A stretch of 64,000 bases of DNA. It comes from Cordilura impudica (taxonomy: Eukaryota; Arthropoda; Insecta; Diptera; Scathophagidae). The notes below the pieces were generated by a model, which saw only the letters and a program-made list of their open reading frames with translations, searched no databases and was not told the origin of the DNA. The stretch spans positions 38,088,559-38,152,558 of the forward strand of contig OY821518.1 of NCBI GenBank assembly GCA_963682025.1, given 5' to 3'. Positions 20,545-31,316 of the stretch are shown here, in pieces. How positions within the stretch are numbered: position 1 is the stretch's first letter; each line of letters starts with the position of its first letter. The translations under genes and the position numbers were made by a program.

Positions 20545-23215
20545 ATGAGCCGCAACGACCGATATTTGTCTACAAGGGAATACTGGAATTTGAGTGATGA
20601 AGCGAGAAGCACATATATTCAACGTTTATTTGAGGAAGCGACTCAAGATGAGGACCTTGAAGTGGACCCTGTGGAAGACCAAAATGAAGGAAATGTGTCC
20701 TATACTGGCGAAGTTTCGGAATCAGAGAATGAAGATTTGAATGTTGACAACGCAAACGAAATTGCAGCTGCTATTGACGCACCAGAGGAAATTTTCTTTG
20801 ATGATGAAAGTGAAGATGATGATATGCAAGAAGATGCACCAACAACAAACCCAGCAGACTACATGACTGCACGTGACGGCACACAATGGCAGCGAACACC
20901 ACGTAGTTGCCAACAAGTGAGAAGCCACAATATATTCAGAGACCGCTGTGGTCCAGCGCGGATTACTGAAAATATGACGCCTTTGCAGTGTTTCAAATCA
21001 TACCTCACAATGGAAATGGTGGATATAATAGTGCGCCACACAAATAGAAAAGCGCATGCCACATATAATGCGTACAATGAAGCGAATCCCAATAGACGTC
21101 AGTTGAAGTGGAAAGACACGACAATCAACGAAATTTATGCGTTCATTGGAATGATTTTGATGGCTGGCACAAATCATTCTAATGACGAAAACGCAAGAGA
21201 TTTGTGGACGTCACAGGCTCACCCAATATTCCGCGCCACCATGGGAATAAACAGGTTTTTCGATTTGCTGCGTTTTATGCGGTTTGACGACCCCAGAACA
21301 CGGGTAGAGCGGCAGCGTCAAGACAAAGCGGCGCCAATTCGCGATATTTGGATAATGCTCAATGCAAATCTTGCCAGATATTATGTGCCATCAGAATATT
21401 TGACCATTGATGAACAATTATATCCATACCGTGGTAGAACCAAATTCACCCAATATATACCCTCGAAGCCAGCAAAATATGGCATAAAAGTATGGTGGAT
21501 TTGCGATGCCAAAAACTCATATCCACTTCATGGCCAAATATATACTGGCAAACAAGAAACTGGTCGTGAAGTTGGTGTTGGCGAAAGAGTGGTGAGAGAT
21601 TTAGTTGGGCCATACTACGGTAGCGGATGAAATATAACAATGGATAATTTTTTTACGACGCTGCCGTTGGCTATGCAACTAAAAGTAGAAAAGCTCAGCA
21701 TTGTGGGTACACTCCGCCGCAACAAAGCTTGCATCACTGCGGAGATGAAAGAAGACAAAAAAAGACGTTGGTTCAAGTTTATTTGGCTTCTACGACAACG
21801 TAACACTGCTCTCATATAAGCAGCGGAAGTCCAACTCGGTCATCCTTCTTTCTAGTATGCATGATGATGCACAAATTGACGAGAATGGGAAACCAGAAAT
21901 TATAAATTTTTATAACCAAACAAAAGGTGGGGTGGACGTAATGGACCAAACGCTCCAAGAATACACGACCCAGCGACAAACAAGAAGATGGCCGATGGCA
22001 TTTTTCTATAACATCATTGATGTGAGCGCATTTGCATCACACATCATATATTATGGAAATAATCCAACTGCACGATACACCACGACGCGCAGGAAGAATT
22101 TCCTGCGTCAACTGGCAGAAAACCTGTGCATTCCTGTTATAGAAAATAGACTACCTAATCAGCTCACAAAATTAATTATAGAAAAAGAAGCATATTGGTA
22201 TAATGACATCAAAATGTTAACCAGAAATGTAAACACATTATGTATTTCAGAATGTTACACTAGAGGACACTGGGAACGCTTAAGGGCCGATATTATAACT
22301 GGCATAAACAGAAAAGAGATGGAAATTAATAGAGAGAAGGCAGCAGCAACAGAACGTTTTTACTCTAAACTTAATTTTAGAGAGCAACAAACTTATTTTG
22401 AAATAAATAACATAAGTGCCATAAGCGTTATCTTTAAAGCAAGGTGTGAACTAGTGGAACTAAATGGAACAAGATTTCAACAGCAAAGATCGCGTATCTG
22501 TTCATTATGTAATCTGAACGAAACTGAAAATATTCTTCATTTTATCGGCAAATGCCCAATTCTTCGCCACATAAGGTACCGGTACTTCAAAAAGACTACC
22601 CTGACAGAAACTGAATTAATTAATATTCTCAATGATGCTAAAAACTACTTTAATGAAATATCTCGTTATGTTATAGATGCGATAGGTTATAGAAAAGATC
22701 TAATTTTGGAATTTAATTATTAATTGTTATAAAATATGAAACACTATTTTAAATATAGCTTAATATTATTTATCTTTATCCGACTGACGACAAATAGTCA
22801 TAGTCGTATGTTCTAATGCTAGTCATATTCCTTAAAGGAAAAAAATTGTAATACAAAATTGAAATTAAAATAAAGAACAAATTAACTAACTAACTAACTA
22901 GAAAATAGAATTTCAAATGTGCAAAGCGTGCGCCAATTTTCAACAAAAAATGCAATTGAAAGCATCATCGGAAGGCCGTTGGAGAGTGCGTTTTGTGCTG
23001 CAGGTCCGTCAACATCTCCGTCAGCACGACAAAGGGGCAGAAAAGTACATACAGGCGTGTGCTACATGTGCAACCTTCTTCCAAATAAGCGCAGAAGAAA
23101 AACTAGAAAAAATTGCAGCATATGTAGCACGTCGATATGCGATGAGCACGCCATAACAATTACTAAATGCTACAATTGCCACAATAACAACGAGAGTGAT
23201 TCGGATGAATTATAA
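20545..23215 (+). pseudogene. piggyBac transposase (broken)
   Basis: The ATG at 20545 opens MSRNDRYLSTREYWNLSDEA with an acidic N-terminal region. The catalytic domain has LTIDEQLYPYRGR (first Asp), NITMDNFFTT (second Asp) and YNQTKGGVDVMDQ (third Asp), the DDD triad of piggyBac (DDE_Tnp_1_7). Three lesions are visible. A TGA at 21628 sits in GPYYGSG-stop-NITMDN and was probably CGA. A frameshift lies near 21776. LINE-6 is inserted after IPVIENR. The reading resumes at 22909 as ISNVQSVRQFSTKNAIESI and ends in a Cys-rich C-terminal domain (CYMCNLLPN, CSICSTSICDEH, CYNCH) that binds transposon ends. It would cut and paste at TTAA. Confidence 0.9.
22150..22898 (+). mobile_element. LINE-6: 5'-truncated LINE 3' end inside piggyBac
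   Basis: TAGAAAATAG occurs at 22140-22149 and 22899-22908 as the target duplication. The insert carries the C-terminal part of an ORF2 ending at 22723, with ERFYSKLNFREQQTYFEI and the terminal zinc finger CSLCNLNETENILHFIGKCP (C-x2-C, then H-x4-C). A 3' UTR and a (CTAA)n tail at 22880-22899 follow. The clade is uncertain; the tail and finger show it is not LINE-2. The truncated ORF is otherwise open, suggesting a fairly recent insertion. Confidence 0.8.
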
Positions 23216-23534
23216 TATAATATATATAAAATATGATAAAATAAATAAAAAAGACATTTATTTCCAATAAAAACAACACAAAAAAACGTTTTTTCATTTA
23301 CATGCATTAGGGTACCCGGGGACCCGGTTGTGTGTTTATGGGGGTAAAACATTTAAAATCATTTTTTAAAGAAAATAATGAAAATATTTTGAATTTTTTC
23401 GTTTTTAAATCTTAGTTTAGCCAAAATCTCTCATGATTCGGAGTTTTATGTCCATATCTCAAAAATTATAGGCACAGCAGCACTTTAAAGTCAAAAAAGG
23501 TACACGGGTACCCGGTTATGAATCGTAGTGTTAA

Positions 23535-24189
23535 ATAAAGAATTTGTTGAAAATCTCAAACTCTGTATATATAAAAATGATGTGTATATTTGTCGCACTA
23601 AACTAAAGAACCAATGGGCCAAATTTAATAAACTTTTACATGTATGACGTATGGATGATGAGAATGGTTTTTAAAATAACCAACTTTAAAAAGTAAAAAA
23701 AAAAATTCAAATGTCAAATTCCGGGAAAAAACATTACCAAATAATGGGTTTTAGAAGGGGAAGTAACTGGTTGGAATTTGCCTGAATAGCTCATTATTTT
23801 AACACGGGGATATCATTGGATGTAACTAGTTGCCTAGGAACTTTCATTTTGAAAGTAATGCAGAATGGAGGGAGCTGGCATTAAATATAAGTAGCTGTAT
23901 AACGCATTATTAGTAACGCCTTATTTTCACTTTAGAAGTAATGCAGTGGGCAGGGGTAGGTCGTTCTTGGTAATGTAACAATCAATGAGTTGCTATTACG
24001 ACATTTTTCCTGGGATGTTATTGCTTATCGTATTTTAGCGCCACATAAATTCAATTTTTCTGATTAATGTAAAATAAAATTATTGCGCTAAAAAGTGTAA
24101 TTCAAAAAATTATTTGGATTAAACACATGTGACAGATTTATAAATTCGATTTTATATTATCATTAAGGGACAATTAAATTAAATAAAAA
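23535..24189. other. Non-coding DNA, possible 5' flank of the Helitron relic
   Basis: No readable protein. The start, TATATATAAAAATGATGTGTA, is reminiscent of Helitron 5' regions, but I cannot set a boundary. Confidence 0.3.
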
Positions 24190-26240
24190 AATATATATCA
24201 CAGTCACGTGCAAATGATCATGAACAACTTGAATTAAGAAATCAATCTATCCGATTAAGAAATCCACAAGCAAGAACAAGCACATCAAATACAACCAGAT
24301 TAATAATTAAGCGTATCACTTTTCGTTATGATCATACAATTTATTATAGCTTATTGCAAAGCAGAATGAATAATATTTGTGAAGCGTTAAAATTTAAAAA
24401 AGAAACTCATGGCTAATGTTGTGCAAATGGTAAAGTAAAATTGCCAGTTTTAAATGATCTACCAGAGCCATTCCTAACATTAATTGCGGGAGCAACACCA
24501 CAATCGAAGCATTTTTATCGAACATTCAAATATACAATAACGATTTTTAAATGTCTTCTTTGGGTGCAACATCATTATTCCTGATAATTTCATGCCAACA
24601 TTCAAAGTTCAAGGCCAAATTATTCACTCAGGCGGTTCTTTGTTACTACTTCCACATGATACACATACATTTTTATACCCTATACCACTATGTGGTTTGG
24701 GTATAATGACTTTGTGCTGCTGTTTGTAACAACCAAAAATATTTGACCTAGACCCATCTTTAATTATACCGATCGAATCAGAATCACTTTCTGAGTTGAT
24801 TTAACAATGTCCGTCCGCCCGTCCGTCCGTCTGTGTGTCCATGTAAACCTTTTAATCAAACTGCAGGTCGCAAATATGAATATATTTTGACGAACTTTGG
24901 TACGTAAGCTTTTATCGGCTATGGGATGAACGCTATTGAAATTGGTGTGAATCGGTCCATGTTCAGACCTAGCCCCCATACAAATTACCCCTATGAAATC
25001 GACATAAATTGCCATAAGATCCAAATTGTCATATAGATCTTACTCAAATTGGGTTTGTATGCGTTCATTACATCCATTAATGAGTAGTCCAAAAATGATC
25101 TCTTTGGCCCCATATAGAGCTGCTTCCCGTTCTTCAATTAAATCTATTAAAAACAAAAATATTGCACTGATTCTTCTCAAATTTTGTTTGTATATATTTT
25201 TGCAAAATAAAAGAGACTTTACCAAACATGATCAGGATTGGTCCATTTTTGGACCTAGTCCCCATATAGATATATCATCCGATATGAACTTTTTCACATC
25301 TGCAGCCAAAAAAAATTAATAAAGATCCCACTCAAATTTGGTTTTTGCTTATTTTCTATGTCCAGTTAGTTGCGCCTAAGAGATAGAGTTTCTAAACGCA
25401 TGGTATAGGGTATCGTATAGTCGGTCTAGACCGACTATAATTTTCTTACTTGTTAAAAATGTTATTTTATGGGAAATTTCGATGATGAAGTAAATGTATG
25501 TACGTTGTGACATTAATTGACGAACAGGAGGAGCAGTAATTGAATTTTTACAAAATTTACTTCTTCAAATTAATGAATTAATAAAATAATTTAAATCATC
25601 CGTTAAACAAATGCCATCTGTAGTCATAAAATAGTTACTAAAAATGATAAAACACCTGTTGGAGAAGGCTCGAGAAGGTTCAATGCGCAAGCAATTAAAC
25701 ATTATAGATGCAGACCAATTTGAATCACGTGACATTATATTAAACGTTCAAAAATTAAATTTAACAACAACTATGAGCGTCCAACTACAAAACAACGAAT
25801 CAGTTGCAACATTCTCAAAACAATTATTGGACATTGGAAATGGAAAAATTCCAATTGATATTACAACTGGTTTAATTAGGCTTCCACATAATTATTGCAT
25901 GATAAAGGCTTCAAAAGAAGAATTGATTGAAAAAGTTTATCGAAGTATAGCATAGCAATACAAAAATCATAATTGGTTAAGTGAAGTGAGCAATATTGGC
26001 AGCAAAAAACAAAGACGTTAATGAAATAAATATTGTCTTTCAAAATAAAATTTTCAATCAAACAATTACATACAATTCAACAGAACGTGTTATGGATTCA
26101 GACGAAGTGTAAATTATTCTACAGAATTTTTAAATTCCTTAGATTTGCCTGCAATTAAATATTTCTGTCCCAATTATGTTATTACGATGTACTAATTAAC
26201 CAAAACTTTGGAATGGGGCGCGACTAATTTCAATTTATTG
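24190..26240 (+). pseudogene. Helitron Rep/helicase gene relic, interrupted by family A copy c
   Basis: Fragments of the Helitron replicase-helicase appear in order. Before the A insert: NNICEALKFKKET, then CCANGKVKLPVLNDLPEPFL and FKVQGQIIHSGGS, the conserved N-terminal region. After it: YFMGNFDDEVN, then NELIK with FKSSVKQMPS. Next (25644-25955) MSVQLQNNESVATFSKQLLD, IGNGKIPIDITTGLIRLPHN and SKEELIEKVY are from the C-terminal PIF1-like helicase. NHNWLSE, ILAAKNKDVNEIN and TERVMDSDEV follow in the next frames. The HUH nuclease core and the Walker motifs are missing, so there are large deletions. The intact protein would drive rolling-circle transposition. Confidence 0.75.
24673..25454 (-). 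mobile_element. Family A repeat, copy c, inside the Helitron relic
   Basis: It runs from the hairpin end (TATACCCTATACCACTATGT) through a GTCC block (about 24810) to the inverse of AACAAGTAAG at 25445-25454. It is nearly full length and interrupts the Helitron coding remnant close to DTHTF, so it arrived after that gene was present. No target duplication is evident. Confidence 0.8.
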
Positions 26241-28127
26241 AAGATCAAAAAATAATTTATAATTATAAATTATGTCTCTTATTTCAAACGCCAACACATT
26301 AATATTTGATTTATTCATTTAAAAAATTAGTAGGACCAGTAGAGCGGGCAGGGTACAGCTTTTTTTTATTTACTCATTGTTAAAGAATAAATATATTAAT
26401 ATCGGCTTGAATTATAATAATATTTCGTTTTACACATTTGAAAAGTATCTCAAACTACTGTACACATGCTAAGCCTATAAAAATCAAGCAAAAACTTTCC
26501 ACACCCTCATATAGAACAACTTGTTCTTATTCATTTGTATATGTATTTTTTTCTTTTATTGAATTTAAAGGAAAACTTATACATTAACAATAAAAAGTGC
26601 TTCACTTGTTAGATGTCAGCACCTGATGGCATTTTTTTAAATTCAATTTCAATCAAACGTGTATGATTCTGCTACACTACACGCAGCACTTCCTATTCAA
26701 TTTTGTATTCTTTTTTTTGTTAACTTTAGCCTCGTATTTTGTATTACTTAGTTTTTTGTATTGTTGTTGTTTTTTTTTCTTTTCTTTCGTAGAATGTAAC
26801 CTTAGCTTTTATTTGCCATTGTAAGTATTCAGTACACAACATTTGGTTTTATTAGTTGTCGGCGTGTGTCTGTATATAACAAAAAAAAAAAAAAAAAAAA
26901 AACAACACAGCCATATTGAAAAAATTATTACTTGGAAGCACGAAAAAGAAGTTTGCAAAAACTTTTTACTTACTAGGATGTGTTGTACATTTTGTGTAAC
27001 GACGTTTACAATCATCGGTGTATTATGACAGTTGTAGACTTTAAAAAAATATGCTAAGAATATATCTTATGTCCCAGTACTTGAGGAACTATTGCTCCGG
27101 TTGATCAACTGATGCTAGTTAAAAAAAATATAAGAATAATTTTTAAGAGAAAATATTTATCGATTGAAACCCTTTTCAATTGAAAGTTTTTCTTTCGCAG
27201 TTTGCTCGTAGATTAATAATTATATAGTCCTTCCGTTCCTGGAACTGATTGTACTTGCAGCGTTATTATGCTAGTGATGTTGAAACCATTGATGGTATTG
27301 CTTTTTGTTGTTCAACAATACTTAGGTATTTATATACTTCCAAAAGTACCAATATTACAATTTTACGAAAATTCATTTGAGGTGCTAAAGAATTTTTCAA
27401 TAAAGCTCTAGCGATTGGCTTACCCTACACGTCTGTGTAGAACAGAGTATTAAACAAATGTTACTTTTCAACTATGCAACATTTTGTCATATATATATCT
27501 AAGACTCAGAGCTATATTAGCATCCCTTCCGTGTATCCTTCTGTTCTGTTTTTTCTTTTATATCAGTTTCCAGTAATGAAACGTAATTAAAACTTATCTA
27601 TTTCCCCTAAATTTTATGTTACAGCATCAAAAGAACAATAAAGATTTAAATTACTCTTATCGTACCCATTTTGGATGATGACGATTGACATTTAAGACCA
27701 TCTACCTTTGCTTAGTATTTATGAGCTAAATCTACCTTTAGATAATAATAAGATGTAGAGCATAATTCAGTCAGGCTGGATGGAATTTAAATTTTTAAAA
27801 TTTGTTTTAATTTAATTTTATTGCTGGCTTTTCCCCCAAAATCAAAAAATGTTTTTCAAATAGAAAACATCAGGTACGATATATGTGTGTATAATAACTT
27901 TTCAAATTGAAATTCTTTTTGATGCTTTTTAGTTGATCCATTAAAGTATTTACTTTAGAATTAAGATAAAGTATTTTATTTCGTATGACGACGATGACAC
28001 TAATGATTTTAATAGGAACCGTGCTATTGAGTTTTCTGCTTCATTTTGTAGCATTTATAGAAATATTTAAATTTAAAACAATTAAAACAATTTTATCTGT
28101 CATTTTATAGAGATCGTGGTCTGTTTT
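26241..28127. other. AT-rich DNA without recognised genes
   Basis: The region holds homopolymers (A22 near 26880, T runs near 26710 and 26770) and short frames on both strands that look random. I saw no TE signature and no convincing exon. It could be intron or intergenic host DNA. Confidence 0.5.
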
Positions 28128-28437
28128 TTTTAAATATAATTATTTAATGACACTTACTTAGATGTGTTAAATGTGTCTTAACACTGGGCTTTGTAAATTA
28201 TTGTATAATTTCGTTTTCTGGAAAAATGAAATTGAAAATGAAATGGAAAAGAAGGAAATTTTAAATAGCTAATAGAAAAAAAAACTAGTCCGAGATTTCA
28301 TACGTAATTGAATTTTCTTAATAAGGAAAAACATCAAGGCTTTCCATTTTATATTTAGTACAAAAGTTATATGATATTATATATTTACATGAATGGGCGG
28401 TGCCATGCGCATGGCACCGATCATGCCCATTTTTTAT
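28128..28437 (-). repeat. Repeat E, copy 1 (partial)
   Basis: From TTTAATGACACTTA to GGTGCCATGCGCATGGCACC and 'cccattttttattc' it matches 35129-35405 in the same orientation, with small differences. It breaks off where family A copy d begins. It lacks the end that in copy 2 looks like a Helitron 5' terminus. Confidence 0.7.
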
Positions 28438-29179
28438 TCAACTACTACCAAAAATATTTGACCTAGATCCACCTTTTATTTTACCGATCGGCTCAGAATC
28501 ACTTTCTGAGTCGTTTTAGCGATGTCCGTCCGTCCGTCCGTCTGTGTGTCCATGTAAACATTTTAATGAAACTACAGGTCGCAAATATGAATTTATTTTA
28601 ATTAAATTTGGTATATAAGTCTTTATCGGCCATGGGATGAACGCTATTAAAATTGGTGAAAATCGGTCCATGTTCAGACCTATTCCCCATGCAAATGACC
28701 CCTATGAAATCGACATAAATTGCCATAAGATCCAAATTATCATATAGATCTTAGTAAAATTGGGTTTGTATGTGTTTATTGTATCCATAAATTAGTAGTC
28801 TGAAAATAATTCCTATTGGACAATTCTCAGTCATAGGCCCCTTATAGAGCTGCTTCCCGAGCTCTACTTAAATCTATCAGAAAACAAAAATATTGCACAG
28901 ATTTTTCTCAAATTTGGTTTATGTATATTTTTTCAAAATATAAGTGACTCTACCAAATATGGTCAGGATCGGTCATTTTTTGACCGTCCACATAAAAATA
29001 TAGCACCCGATATGAATTTTTTCATATCTGCAGCCAAAAAATTAATAACAATGCCACTTAAATTTTGTTTCTGCTTATTTTCTATATCCAGTTAGTTGGA
29101 CCAAAGACATAGGGTTTCTAAACCATGGTATAGGGTATCGTATGGTCGGTGTAGACCAACTATAATTTTCTTACTTGTT
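28438..29179 (-). mobile_element. Family A repeat, copy d, lacking its hairpin end
   Basis: It starts inside the family sequence (ACTACCAAAAATATTTGACC), without the TATACCC hairpin, and continues to the inverse of AACAAGTAAG at 29170-29179. The element B end follows with a 2-bp overlap (TT). It is more diverged than copies e and f. Confidence 0.75.
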
Positions 29180-31316
29180 ATACCCTCCACTCCAGTGTGC
29201 AGAGGGTATATATAAGTTTGTCATTCCGTTTGTAATAATTAGAAAAAAAAGTTTTGGACCCCATAAAATATATATATTTGTGATCCTTATAACAACCGGA
29301 GTTGATATAGCGATGTCCGTCTGTCCGTCTGTCCGTCTGTGGAAATCACGATGACGGCATCAATCGGGCAGCTAGGGTACTCGTTGGCATAAAAAATGAT
29401 TCAATAACATCCTGAAAAATTTGCTATTTAAAATCGTCCAAATCGGTCGATTAGGGCCCGAGATTTGAATGAAGAACTAAAAAAAGTCTTGAAAAAATAT
29501 AATTTTCTATGTTGTTCTTGTCACGATCACGCCTTCAATATTGCAGCTACAGTGATCATTTTTAACGAGAATGATTCACCAAATTCGTGGGAAGATTTCT
29601 ATTTCAAAAATCTTTGAAATCGGTGGAACAGGTCCAGGGAAATCTCTGAAAAAGTAAACAAAAAAAAATTAAAAATATGATGTTTCTATATTGTTCTTGT
29701 TTTATTCTAAATGTTGTGTTGCTGTCATAGCTGGACTTGTTGTTTTTGTGGTCGTTGGGGTAATAATATAATAAAAACTGACCCTTTGTACATTTTTTTA
29801 TTAACTCTGGTAGAAAAATTTTAAAGTTTCCATTGTTTTGGCATCACTAAAAAAATTTACTAGATCATTTCTGTCATTACCATGAGCCTGCCTGCAAAAT
29901 TTCAGATCGAATGGTTCACGGGAAAGGTGTTAAAATCGATCCAAAATTTTTTCGACAAGCAGACACTACGAGTTAATATAAAGGGAGTAGAAATTCACCA
30001 ACATCTAAAGCAAATAATGCTAAAATACCTAGTTGTTAATAAAAAAAAACAATGTAAATTTAACAAAAAAAATTTATGTATAAATTTATTTAAAGAGTAA
30101 AACACAAAAATAACGTTTGATGTTGTATTTTTTGTGTGTAATATTTACATAAACATATTAAATAATACAAATAATATACATATATTATATTTACATATGT
30201 ATGTATATCCATAACAACTGCATGTTAGAAATAAATCGGTATATTATATTATTAACATAAAATTCTGCAATATTTTGTTGTGGGGAAAATACATTTCTTT
30301 TGCATTAACAGAGTGTCACTTCATTTTGCTCAGCGTGACTATGCCGCAGTAGATGGCGCCACAATTTTTGTTCTAATTAGCTTTGCAATATTTATTTATA
30401 TTTTAACATGAATGTCAATATTTTCAACTAGATATCATACAGAGCAATGTTAAGTGTATACACGGGCTGGTCTTTTATTTCATACGTTTTTTTCATTATT
30501 ATTTTACAAATATGAACATAAGTTTGGCATATTAACTTTTTGTTGTCTTTACAAAATAGAGTTACCGAGTTCAGCAATGAGTTATTTGCTTTCAAAACAG
30601 TTCTACATAGTTATATAGAATTATTATTCTGCTTTACATATAAAATATCTGATTGCGATTACATCTAATTTTTAAAAATTGTTTGTAATTACTAAAGCAT
30701 TATTATTCACATAAATACAAAATTGCACTTTTTAAATTTTCCATTCAAATTTAAGAAAATATCAATTCTAAAAACTGGAATTAAAAATTTCCAATTATAA
30801 ATTACAATTAATTGAATTTCAGAAAATCATATCAAAACGTCGGAAATTATAATTTTAAATTTAGAAGACATCAATTGCATCTTTAATATATAAATTTTAT
30901 TCGTTAAACACAAATTGAAATTCCAAAAAAAAAAAAACACCAAATACCTATGTTTACATTTAAAAAATTTTCACATTTAAAAAAATATTGACATTCAGGA
31001 GAAATTAATAGCGTTCAGTATCGCGATTCAAAAACTTCTTTTAACGATAGTCGGATCGTTAAAAAAAGAAAATAGCAAAATTATCAGTAAAATTTTTAAG
31101 CGATATTCGCTATTGGTTAATATAGCTGTTGTTGTTATCTAAACGACAACCATTTTTGTGTTGTTTATTCAATCGATAAAAACTTTTAGGTTGAAATGTC
31201 GTCATACATAAATAAAAATCATAAAATAGTGAAAATATTTTGCTTCTATTAAAAAACTTTTTTATATATAAAAAAAATTAAATAGCATATTCAATTCATT
31301 ATTTCATTTTCAAATA

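Larger units (their letters stand above)
20150..23534 (+). mobile_element. piggyBac-family DNA transposon, interrupted by LINE-6
   Basis: TTAA duplications lie at 20150-20153 and 23531-23534. The left end reads CCGTACGATTCATAACC and the right end, inverted, CACTACGATTCATAACC: 17-bp inverted repeats with two differences. Subterminal GGTACCCGGGTACC-type palindromes lie near both ends (about 20200, 23311, 23500). The interior encodes a piggyBac transposase. Removing the 749-bp LINE-6 and one TSD copy gives about 2.6 kb, normal for this superfamily. Confidence 0.9.

Noticed and set aside
20859..21092. Cys-rich minus-strand frame opposite the piggyBac gene
   Set aside because: Antisense shadow of a clearly recognisable transposase.
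29882..30100. 72-codon frame in family B copy 1
   Set aside because: The matching place in B copy 2 has a deletion that destroys it, and there is no family resemblance.
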